This document shows positions 8,509-19,441 of a stretch of DNA of 64,000 bases, piece after piece. The notes under the pieces were generated by a model that saw only the letters and a list, made by a program, of their open reading frames with translations, was not told the origin of the DNA and did not search any database. The position numbers and the translations under genes were made by a program. This DNA is from Nitzschia sp. DOCU1 (lineage: Eukaryota > Bacillariophyta > Bacillariophyceae > Bacillariales > Bacillariaceae): the NCBI GenBank assembly GCA_951394045.1, contig OX595999.1:558001-622000 (forward strand), in the 5' to 3' direction. Numbering within the stretch: the first letter of the stretch is position 1; each line of letters opens with the position of its first letter.

Positions 8509-11482
8509 CTATTGACTTTGCTTGAATCGTTCCGCCCAGAGCGGAGCAAGAATTTCTCTAACTTTCTCACGATCCATGGGTGCTTTTGGGAAGAAACCGT
8601 GCGTTCGGCTTAGATAAGTAGCTAGGTCACTTGTTGAGTCATTCGCTGATCGTACAAGAACAAAAACTCTCTTTTCATCCTCAGGAGGCAACGCAGCTAG
8701 GACGTCTTTCATCACTTGTGATCCAGACATAATTACCACTTCTTCCCCCTTTTCCCCGTAGTCGAGGTTTTCATCAACCATGACAAGGATCTTGCGGTCC
8801 GCGTTCTCTTTGAGGGCGTCTTTGATCAACTTTTCCAGCCCATAAATGTCAGACGGTTTTTCCCCCACAACCATCTTACGTTCATCGGGAATACCAACAA
8901 GACCCAAAATTCTGGACATTAACTTGCGCTGGATTTTTGAGTCATCAATCGCCAATCCCACTGTCTCGGGTGGGACTTCAAAGTCAGCAGAAATAATTTT
9001 CTCCGCGGGCTTCACCGCTTCAGTGGGACATTTGAAAGAAAATTGCGTCATATCTTTGTCAAAATGGATAGCGCAACTGCCTCCCATGGCCTTGGCACAT
9101 TTCTGGGCAATCCACGCTCCATCTCCCGATGAAATGTATCGATCTTTTATGCTAAGATCCTTGTGGAGCCTTGATCCTTGCTGAAAAACAGATCTACTGG
9201 CAGCGTCGCCCAGTTCCATAAGCTTCTCGTGTCCAGCACCAGGGTCGTTGATGACTTGAAGCTCAAACTCTTTTGTATCGGCATGGTATGCGACTAATGT
9301 CACTACCAAGCCGCCTTGGCTGCCGTATTTGCAGGCGTTTGATACGGCATTTCGATGTATGTATCGAAGCAACTGAGGATCCAATTTTAGACAAGGCATG
9401 TCTGGTTGAGCCGTTCGCACTGGGAATCTCACAGCATTCTTCCCTGTACTTCGGAGCAGATCTACAACGTCAATGCTCTCATACCTGGGATGGTAGACTT
9501 CGTGGATGACGTCGCGAGCCATAGCTTCAGCCAACACGGTATCCAAAACTTCGTTTAGATTACTGTCCAGCTCCACAAGGCGATTCCAGCAATCATTGAT
9601 GTTGTTCCCTACATCGAGAGGCTCATTCGACGTAGCAATGACCTCAGCGGCTGCGCCCCGTGCTTTCTGGATGTCACCAAGAGCATTTCTCAGACCATCA
9701 ATTAGTTCAATGCCAACAAGCAGGCCGTTCTTGACTTCATGGCGGACAAATCGAGTTTGCTGTGTACGGGTGGTCCAAAAGTGAGTTCACAATAGTTTTT
9801 ATAAGAAGACAAGAAGTGACCATAAAACTTACCGATTGGGACTCCTTTTGCCTGCGAAGCGCTTCTGCTTCTGCTTTGCGTTCCGCTTCGAAACGTCGAA
9901 ACCGTTCCGAGACGTCACGGACAATGGCGATCATGCCATTTTCGGCATGCGGCACAACCTTCATTTCACAATTGCATTGGGAACCATCCGATCGAGCAAA
10001 GTCGTATGAAAGAAGTGGAGAGGCGTCCTTGGGCGGGTTGGTGATGAAAGACCATGCTTCTTTGACCATACTAGAAGCAATTTCACCCTTGAAGGAATCC
10101 GGCTCCACTCGAGCCTCAACTGATGCCTCCTGAAATGACTCAAAGGCAACATCAGACGAGTCGACATGGTAGATTTTCTGAATTTTGCCAAGAGATCGTA
10201 CTGGTTCATCGTCGTGCAGGAGTAACTCGCTTTCAATTTCTCTTTCAAATTCAACCACCAGCGCTTTCTCTTCACCAGGCTTTGTGTGTGTTCGACCAGT
10301 CAAGAGCCCATCGAAAGCCGGTGAAAAAATAGTCAAACACTTTAGCTCGTGTTTGATAGATAAAACAATCATGTCCGAGCTGGAGCTCCACAGCACAGAC
10401 ATGAGCCGCCGAAGCTCGGCTAGCTGACGCTGCGCCAGACCTTCCGATTCAAAAACGGCCTTGTGCGTGTCCATAATTTGCCTCATATAAAGTGACTTTG
10501 CCATGACGTCGAATCCTGCATCGACGTACATGGCCAAAGAATAAGGTCGGAGGAAATGCCCAACAGGCAACACCAAATGGGCATAGGCATTCGCAGCGAA
10601 AGCAAACACCAGAGAGCTCCATACCAGAGCACATATCAACATCAGCTCATAAGAGTACTTGTGTCGATTGTATCGCTCCATCTCCGCGAATGAGCTCCCT
10701 CTTGGCGTGGCATAGAAAATCCTGTACTTGTAGTATAATCGGGGGAAGATTGGCACAAAGGTGACAACAGACAAGAACAGGGCGATTGACCAAGAGATGA
10801 TGCCCGGACAGAACGGAAAGACCAGCCCGAATATGCAGGAGACAGTCTGGCACAACGAGTATAGAACTGCAGCTCGCAATGCTTCCTTGGTTCGTGGAAC
10901 GTCCACAGCGTCACAGAGAAACGTCATAAGGCCAGCGCACGGAATCCACTCGCACCAGCGAACGAGAAAGACCCTTGAGTGGATGATTGGATCAACTTTT
11001 ACGACGGTAGGTGCAAAAGCGAGAATTCCGTTTGTAACCATGGAAATAATCATAACGACAAGGCCTGCATAGACGATTCCACTCATATCACCGACTTGGT
11101 GGCGGAAAAAGACAAAGGTAATTGCAACCATGAGCGTCGACATCGCCGCAACAGAGAAGGCAATGGTGGCCACTGTTCGTTCACCGTCTGGAAGATATTC
11201 CCATTCTTCCACTGGGGTGATTTTGTAAACAAAATAAAGGAGACCAAGAAAGACGGCGGCTGTCATGTTTGCGGCTATCGGGAACATCTTATTCACTTTG
11301 TAGGTGGAAATTAACGGCTTGTCGACATCCTCCATGGCGGCAACACCCGGCATCATCCTCCTTAGCTGCCACTGGGCAGGCATGAGAGCAAATCCAGTTG
11401 CATCGTCGCTCTGGGGGGCCTTGGAGGGATGTGAAGGCATTGGATTCACCTTATTGTCAATCGATCGCGATCCTTCGCACAT
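8509..11482 (-). CDS. Hybrid histidine-kinase rhodopsin, copy 1 (HKR1)
   Basis: Two exons: 11482-9833 and 9759-8509, joined across a 73-bp GT..AG intron in phase 0, giving 966 residues. About eight hydrophobic helices (66-88, 102-126, 133-157, 168-192, 201-223, 227-247, 278-303, 312-336) carry microbial-rhodopsin signatures. Helix C has RWCEW (Arg175, Glu178 at the counter-ion place of bacteriorhodopsin Asp85, Trp179). Helix F has WS (288-289). Helix G has DVMAK with Asp325 and Lys329, matching the retinal Schiff-base lysine. Residues about 355-510 are PAS-like, ending GMIAIVRDVSER. A coiled linker leads to the H-box FVRHEVKNG (His557), the N-box YIHRNAVSNACKYG (Asn691), the G1 box DPGAG (Asp722) and a G2-like SGDGAW. 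The receiver has Asp822/823, phospho-acceptor Asp879, Ser921 and Lys942. It is predicted to be a membrane photoreceptor kinase. The absorbed colour and downstream partner are unknown. Confidence 0.88.
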
Positions 11483-12513
11483 ACTTTCGACTGCGGTAGT
11501 TGGCGGGTAGTGTCTCGGCGCTGAAGCGATTTTGTGGCCCCTACGAACAGGAAGCGCTGCGAGGCGTTATGACTGCCCATGATGGAAACACGCTGCAGAA
11601 CAAAATCGATAAGTTCCGGTTGAAGAGATGGAGGCGGCAGATTGACAACCTCTATCATAAAGCGTATTTCTTGACACAACAGAAGCCTTAAGGCATATCA
11701 TCGACTCTCACTCTGTCTGCAACACAAGTGTTATTAAACATTCAGGTGGAGGACAAGAACTGGACTGAATTCCCTTTTTTAATGATTATGCCAGCGTTAA
11801 TGCGGAAGAAGGGAGCATTAGTTTTTCCTTCGATATGAACTATTTATTATTTAACGTCCTGGTCATTGACGTCCAAGACCGCATGGTGTGGAGAAAAATA
11901 TATTTAGGTTCGCCAATTTATTTAGGAAAGTTTCAGATGTCAATTGGAGTAAGGATATGCTGCGAAACCATTTTACAGCTGAAAAGAAGGCTTCTGTCTG
12001 TTCTTTTTGACGTAGAATTGATCAGCGTCTGTTCCTAAAACAGGACCAATCATGTATCGTACAAGATTTTTTACGAAAGGTCGCGATCACATTAAAATAC
12101 GACTGTAGATAGCGTGATACAAAAGTACAGTACTTACGCATAGTATTAGCTACTTTGTTGAAGGACCGTCTGTGATGCCGGAAACGTCCGAGAAACTACA
12201 GTGTAGCTACTCTGGAGAGAGTAGATTGCTTCATCGACGGCTCAATCGACTAGTAGCATCTGCGCAGTACTAGTAAGGTTCATACTTTTGTAGCCCTGTG
12301 GCGGCCGCTCAAGAAGAATCCTTGAGTTCGTCCTTCGATCCAGTACAATGGGGCAACATTTGAATGCTTGGTTCATGCCAGCACTTACGCCAATAAGGAG
12401 TTAGCGGTCAGATGAATGATGAACCGCCCGAGCTGCAAAGTCACAGTTTTGTAGACTTGCGATAGTTGAATGGCGATGGCTTAGGAGGAGCACATCTCGT
12501 GTCCGTCCCGATA
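11483..12513. other. Spacer between HKR1 and HKR2
   Basis: About 1 kb upstream of HKR1 and downstream of HKR2. No coding frame is convincing. It must include the HKR1 promoter. AT-rich stretches lie at 11820-11950, and near-palindromic TAC/GTA motifs such as AAAAGTACAGTACTTACG occur at about 12120-12140. Confidence 0.4.
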
Positions 12514-15488
12514 TCATCGTGGGTCCTTTTCAAATCGTTCAGCCCACAAAGGGGCGAGAATCTCTCGGACTAGGTCGCGATTCATCGGAGCCTTTGGGAA
12601 GAATCCGTGCGTGCGGCTCAAGTAGGTGGCCAGATCGGTCGTTGAGTCGTTCGCTGATCGTACAAGAGCAAATACTCGTTTCTCGTCCTCAGGTCGCAAC
12701 GCTGTGAGAATGTCTTTCATTACCCTCGAACCGGAAAGAACCACGACCTCCCCACCCCGGTTTCCGTAGTCAAGATTTTCGTCAACGATGGCTAGAACCT
12801 TGGCCTGCGGTCTAGATTTGAGAACATTGAGAATAATGCTTTCCATCTCAAAGACGTCAGATGGCTTTTCCCCGATTACAGTCTGCCGATCTTCCGCGAC
12901 ACCAACGAGTCCCAAAATGCGAGACAAAAGCTTCCGCTGGATTTTGGAGTCATCAATCGCAACCCCAATTGTCTCAGGAGGGACTTCGAAGTTCACCATC
13001 GTCACCTTATCGGTCGGGACAAGTGATTCCGCTTTGCACCTGAAAGAGAAAATTGTCAGATCTTTCTCAAACTTAATCCCGCAGCTGCCCTGCATGGCTC
13101 GGGCACATTTCTGTGCAATCCAAGCTCCGTCTCCAGAGGAGATAAATCGGTCCTTAATGCTAAGATCTTTGTGCAGCTGGCGCCCCTGTTCAAAAACGGC
13201 ATCGCTCGCTGCCTCCCCAAGTCCCATCAATTTGTCGTGGCCGGGGCCAGGTGTATTAAGCACTTGAAGCTCAAACTCTGAAGTGTCCTTGTGATACGTG
13301 ATGAGTGTTGGAACCATGTCCCCTTGCTTGCCATACTTGCAAGCGTTAGATACTGCGTTGCGATGTATGTAGCGAAGCAGCTGCGGGTCCAAACGAACAC
13401 GAGGCCTGTCTGCTTGCGTCATGCGTACTGGAAAACGTTCTACGTTGGAGCATGAGTTCCGAAGCAGGGCAACAACATCAATGTTTTCAAATCTCGGCTC
13501 ATACACTTCTTGAATCACGTCGCGGGCCATGGCTTCCGCCAGGACCGTATTCAAGACTTCATGAAGGTTACTGTCGAGTTCGCCAAGACGCTTCCATGCA
13601 TTTGAAATATTCGCATCGGGAGCAGAGCACAACGAACTGGGAGCCTTGCTGATCTCAGGCTCGTCGTCGTGTTTGGGAACAATACCAAGCGCATTTCGAA
13701 GGTTATCGATCAGTTCAATTCCAGCAAGCAATCCATTCTTAACTTCGTGGCGGACAAAGCGTGTTTGCTATGCGGGGAAGGAAATGACCAACGGGATTAG
13801 TGGTGGGACCGAGAGCGAGGTCAGTGTTACACTGACACACTTACCGACTGAGACTCTTTCTGCCGTTTCAATGCTTCAGCTTCTGCCTTCCGTTCGGCTT
13901 CGAAGCGTCGAAACCGGTCTGAGACATCTCGAACTACCGCAATCATGCCATTCTCAGAGTGTGGAAGGATTTTCATTTCACAGATGCATTTACTGCCGTC
14001 ACGTCGTTCAAAGTCAAAAGGCACAAGTGGTGAAGAATTACTTTTCCGAGTGGCGGATATAACAGCCCAGCCCTCGTTGAGTATTTGGAGAGCGATTTCA
14101 GCCTGAAACGATTCCGGCTCGATCTGAGACTCGACAGCGGCTTCATGGACGAACTCAAAGTTACAGTCTGAAGAGTCCACGTAATAGACCCTGAGGACCT
14201 TTCTGAGCTCGTTCGTCTGGCCATTATTCTCGTCATCAACGTTCCATTCCACTTCCATGACGAGGGCTTGTTGCTCGCCCGAGTCATTCTCCATCGGGGG
14301 CTTACCGGTCAACAGCTCAGAGAATGCTGGCGAAAAGAGAGTCAGGCATTTTAGTTCATGCTTGATCGAAAGCACAATCATATCTGAACTGGAGCTCCAC
14401 AATACAGACATGAGTTGACGTAGCTCGGCTAGCTGACGCTGCGCAAGACCTTCCGATTCAAAAACGGCCTTGTGCGTGTCCATGATTTGTCTCATGTAAA
14501 GTGATTTGGCCATGACATCAAAGGCGGTATCAACATACATAGCCAGGGAATAAGGCCGGAGGAAGTGGCCAGGCAGATACATTACGTGGGCGTAGGCATT
14601 CACAAAATAGGCAAACACCAGAAAACTCCAGAGCATGGCACATAGCAACATTAGCTCATAGGAGTACTTGTGTCGATTGTATCGTTCCATATCCGCAAAG
14701 GAGTTTCCCTTTGGCGTGGCAGCGTAGATCTTATACTTGTAGTACGTTCTGGGAAAAACTGGCGCCCAAGTGGCACAAGCCAAGAATATTGCAATTGACC
14801 AAGATATGATACCCGGACAATATGGAAAGATCAGACCGAATACGCAGGAGAAGGTTTGGCACAAGGAGTAAAGGATTGCTGTGCGCAAAGCGTTTTTCGA
14901 CCTTGGAACGTCCACAGCGTCGCAAAGAAATGTCATAAGGCCAGCACAAGGGATCCACTCACACCATCGAACGAGAAAGACTCGCGAGTAGATGATTGGG
15001 TCTTCCTTTACAACAGTGGGAGCAAAAGCGAGGATTCCATTGGTGGTCATGGAGATCGACATGACAACTAACCCAGCATAAACTATACCGCTCATTTTAT
15101 CTTCCTCGCGACCAAGGCCAAACTTGACACACACAGGTATGATAGACATGGCGGCGATTGCAAACGCTACGGTTGCCACTGTTCGTTCGCCATCTGGTAG
15201 ATATTGCCAGTCTTCAACCGGATTGATAGCATAAACCAGGCAGAGCAGAGCAACGCAGGCAGCTGCTGCCATGTTGGCAGCTGAGGAGAACATACGATTC
15301 ACCTTGTATGTGGCCATCATGGGCTCGTTGATGTTTTGATTCGCGCCCCCATTGTCGGGTATTCCCATTTTGTTCACTTGCCACATGGCTGGCATCAAAG
15401 CAAATCCACCAGAAGCATCCTGATTCCTCTTGGCGACGTCGGCTGTCAATGTTGAATCCTTGTCTGCAGATCGGGATCCTTCACACAT
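12514..15488 (-). CDS. Hybrid histidine-kinase rhodopsin, copy 2 (HKR2)
   Basis: Two exons: 15488-13845 and 13767-12514, with a 77-bp intron at the same phase-0 position as HKR1, giving 965 residues. The start is the ATG of MCEGSRS, shared with copy 1; the longer frame begins with TTG. The membrane part keeps RWCEW (Arg174, Glu177, Trp178) and DVMAK (Asp324, Lys328). It is followed by the PAS-like region ending GMIAVVRDVSDR, the H-box FVRHEVKNG and the N-box RNAVSNACKYG. The receiver keeps its DD pair (VAIDDSKIQ), IVDENLDYG, VRSAND and FFPKAP. The G1 box reads TPGPG instead of DxGxG, so the adenine-contacting Asp is missing (codon 13252-13254, Thr). Light sensing and phospho-acceptance look possible, but kinase activity is doubtful. 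The linker after the H-box differs from copy 1. The gene is a tandem duplicate in the same orientation. Confidence 0.87.
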
Positions 15489-16284
15489 AGTTACCGTCTC
15501 CAAATGATGAGCCTACTGCCGGTAGTAGATAAAGAAAGAATGGGCAACAGGAAAAGAGATTCTTCAATATGATGATGTACACAATGCAGTTGTTTAAGAA
15601 TGGAGATTGATGCGGTTTCGAGGAGAAGAGAGCAGTGAATTCACATCTCGCAGCGCAAAAGGCTCAATACAAGGCACTCTGCTTCCCCCCCCCCACGAAC
15701 GCAACAGCTTGCACAAAACTTCAACGAGCTTCTGTGGCCCATTGGGGACTAAAGTTCTTGGGACTTCGTTCAACCGCTAACCTGACAGATAGAAAAAGTT
15801 CTGAATTGCCAACTTAATTAAAGCTTTTAACAGTTCAGACAGCCGGCGTCGGTCCACGTCATGCATATTCATACCGATGTCCTTCAAACATGGCATATCA
15901 TTACGGCGAACAAGGCTTATATTAGAAGTAGGCAACGTCATCCGGATTATGGTTCGTCAATTTACGAATGAAGGTGCCCAATGACGCAGGCATATCAACA
16001 GTTTCTATGAATAGTGCTGACGGAAGACACGTCACCAAGATGACAGTACAGTTCGTCGATTTCCGACAGTAATTCCAGGCCTCTAATTAATGCCTCTCTT
16101 CACCGTCGGAAGCTGTGGACGATGCTGAGAAACGAAAAACAGCTGCGAGGAACAGATCCGACCAAGAACCCTTCAACAAAAGAGATCAAAAAGACCCCAT
16201 CCTCAAACGTACGAGACCATCAAGTAATAGTTGGTCAACATCCCGTCGACGAGGAAGAATGAACGCGTCTCACATCAATGCTCG
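15489..16284. other. Spacer between HKR2 and HKR3
   Basis: About 800 bp with no supported gene. It contains an imperfect palindrome CTACTGCCGGTAGTAG at 15513-15528, just upstream of the HKR2 start, and a C tract at about 15687. It must hold the HKR2 promoter and the HKR3 3' end. Confidence 0.4.
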
Positions 16285-19200
16285 TCAAGACATTTTCTGT
16301 CGTTTCGAGGGAGGCACGTCAAGACTGCCATTGCAATCAAAGAATCGCTCTGTCCACAAGGGTGCCAAGATCTCCCGGACTCTGTCGCGGTTCATTGGGG
16401 CTTTCGGAAAGAAACCATGTGTCCGTTCCAAGTAGGTGGTGACATCATCAGTCGAATCGTTCGCAGATCCGACTATTGCGAAAACGCGCTGCTCTAGTTC
16501 GTGGTCCAACGATGCAAGAATGTCTTTCATTATGCGTGAACCCGACAAGATCAAAAGCTCTCCACCTTGTTCTCCATAATCGAGATTTTCGTCCACCAGA
16601 ACAAGCACTTTGGAATGAGGATTCGAGACCAAAATCTCCCGAAGAATGCGTTCCATTTGCATGGCGTCTGAAGCATTTTCACCAATGACAGTCCTTCGAT
16701 CCTCGGCCACCCCCACGTGCCCCAAAATGCGCGAGATCAGCTTTCTCTGGATTTTGGAATCATCAATCGCCACGCCGAATGTATCGGGAGGGACTTCAAA
16801 ATCCGCTGCATTGATTCGGTCTGCTAAAATCAGTGGTTCGGCAGGACACGTGAACTGAAAAACTGTGCGGCCATCCTCAAATCGTATACAGCAAGAACCA
16901 CCCATGGCGCGGGCACATTTCTGTGCTACCCAAGCTCCATCGCCCGATGATATGAAGCGGGCTTTGATTTGAAAGTCTTCGTGTAACCGGCAACCTTGTT
17001 TGAAGACTGTATGATTGGCCACGTCCCCAAGTTCCATAAGATGTTCGTGTCCCGGCCCTGGAATATTGATGACTTGAAGCTCGAATTCCTTCCGGTCGTG
17101 GTGGAACGTGACGCAGGTATCCACTGGCTCTCCTTGCTTTCCATACTTACACGCATTGGAGAGCGCATTGCGATAGATGTAACGAAGTAGCTGAGGATCG
17201 AGCCGAAGAAAGGGCAAATCTGGTTGGGAGGCGTGTACAGGGAACCGATCGCCATTGGAGCCGTCTGTCTGCAACAACGACAGAACGTCAATATTCTCAT
17301 ATCTTGGATGGTAAACTTCATTAATGACATCCCGTGCCATTGCCTCAGCCAAGACAGTGTCTAAGGCTTCGTGCAAGTTGTTGTCCAGCTCTCCAATGCG
17401 CTTCCAACACTGAGCAAATCTCTGAACCATCGGTGGTTCTCCCCCTGCCTGATGAATGCCTTCCTGAGGACGAGATGCCGAACCAGTACTCGCCGGTTCA
17501 ACGTATGGAGTGCCTCCCTGATGACAATCCGCCAGATCAGTGCTTGCCGGTTTAACATGTGTAGTGCCTACCTGAGGAAAAAATGAAAGACCAGTGCTCA
17601 CTGGTTCAACAGTTGGAGTGCTGCAGATTTTCTCAATGTCATCGACAACGTTTCGCAGGCCATCGATCAGTTCAATGCCCACGAGCAGACCATTCTTGAC
17701 TTCGTGGCGGACAAAACGAGTAAGCTTCGTGGTAGAAGAAATGGAATGGGGGAAACGTTAGGCGTATTCGTGGTATCTTCCACAGCTATTTCCGCACCGC
17801 CTACTTCTTGCTTACCGACTGGGACTCTCTCTGTCGCTTCAGCACCTCCGCTTCGGCCTTGCGCTCGGCTTCAAAACGTAGATATCGCTCCGACACATCA
17901 CGTACTACGGCGATCATGCCGTTTTCGCCCTGCGGTAGAACTTTCATCTCACAGTTGCATTTGGCACCGTTTTCTTGTTGAAAGTCGAAAGATGCCAATC
18001 GTGATACGACGTTTTGCCGGGTCTCCAAAAAATCCCAGGCCCTACAGACCAGAGTACTAGCAATGGACACACTGTACGACTCTGGGTCGATCGTTTCGCC
18101 ATAGGAGGCTTGGTAGAAAGCTTCAAAAGCAAATTCAGATGCATCGATGAGATATGCTTTGCGAATTGGCCTACGGCTAACACCGTGCGATCCGCCTTGC
18201 AATGCCACTTCTTCCTCTGCTTCCCATTCGCACTCCGTTTCCAAAACCAATGCTGTTTGTAAATCTTGAGGCATTGTCGCTTCACCCAACAAGAATCCAA
18301 CCAAAGCTGGAGAGAACAAGGTCATACATCGAACCTCATGCTTGATGAACAAGATAATGAGGTCCGAACTTGTTGTCCACAGAACCGACATGAATTGTCG
18401 AAGTTCCACCAGCCGTCTTTGAGCCAGCCCTTCGGATTCGAATACAGCATGGTGCATTTCCAGGATTTGCCGGAGGTATAGAGATTTGGCTATCGCATCA
18501 AACGCCGCGTCAACGTACATGTTAAGCGAGCGTGGTCGTAAATAGTGACCTTCTGGCAGTACGAAGTGGACATAGCCGTTGATCACGAATGCGACAACGA
18601 GCACAGTCCAAAGCCACGTACATATAAACATTAGCTCGTATGCATGCCGATGCCGCGAATAGCGTTCCGTTTCCATAAAGGAGCTGCCCCGAGGCGTGTT
18701 GAGGAGTTTTCGTTGCTTCGAACTCAATCAAAAGAAGATCGGTATGTACATCGCAAAGGAACAAAACATTGAAATAGACCAGGAAATTATACCCGGGCAG
18801 AAGGGAAACACCAAACCGAACACACAGCAAGCAGATTGACATAGTGAAAACCCCACAGCTTTGTGCAAGGATTCTTTGGAGCGTGGCACGTCCACGCCGT
18901 CGCAGAGAAACGTCATCAGACCAGAGCATGGGATCCATTCGCACCATCGAATAAGAAAGACCCTAGTATGTATGAGTGGATCGATCTTCACCGGAGCCGG
19001 AGTGCACGCAAGCATACCATTGGTTATCATAGAAATAGCCATGATGACCAAGCCAGCATAGACAATTCCGGTCATGTGCCCAGATCGCTGGTGCCGCAGT
19101 ATGAATGTGGCGGCAACCGAGACGAATGAGATGCCGGCAATGAATGCCGTGATTGTAGCAGCCATACGTTCCCCTTCGTCAAGATTCTGTTTCTCATCTA

Positions 19201-19441
19201 CCGGGAAGATCTTGTAGACAGAATACAACAACACCAGAAATACGGTTGCCGCAATGTTTGCAGCAATTGGAAAAATTCGGTTCAGGCGGTAGGTTGACAG
19301 AAGACGACCACCCTGGATATCCTTTTCAAAAGGGGGCAGCGGGCCTTCCGTCCCATGCTCATCCTTCGAGCATTCCGTAACATTTGCTGACACCAGTGGC
19401 TCCACTTGAATCAAGCGATCGGACAACGTCGAATCGCACAT
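16285..19441 (-). pseudogene. Hybrid histidine-kinase rhodopsin, copy 3 (HKR3), one in-frame stop
   Basis: Exons 19441-17816 and 17724-16285, with a 91-bp intron in the conserved position. The start MCDSTLSD aligns with MCEGSRS of copies 1 and 2. Helix C RWCEW and helix G DAIAK keep the counter-ion Glu and retinal Lys. PAS, H-box FVRHEVKNG, N-box RNALSNACKYG and the receiver (IDDSKIQ, VDENLDYG, GSANDS, FFPKAP) are all readable. A single TGA at 18728-18730 interrupts the frame in the loop between two helices. HKR1 has CGA (Arg248) at that place, and the next ten residues are also diverged, while everything else stays open over about 1020 codons. The G1 box reads IPGPG, without Asp. The linker after the H-box is expanded by an 18-residue repeat. 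It may be a young pseudogene, a sequencing error or a readthrough gene; I list it as a pseudogene because of the stop. Confidence 0.75.
17449..17610 (-). repeat. Three 54-bp coding repeats in the HKR3 linker
   Basis: Three successive 18-residue units, starting VEPVSTG, VKPASTD and VEPASTG, lie between the H-box helix region and the ATPase domain of HKR3. The partial copy at 28.7 kb has a single unit (VEPASTG). The expansion keeps the frame. Confidence 0.8.

Noticed and set aside
18728..18730. TGA as a selenocysteine codon in HKR3
   Set aside because: The aligned residue in the paralogues is Arg, not Cys, and I saw no SECIS-like structure.
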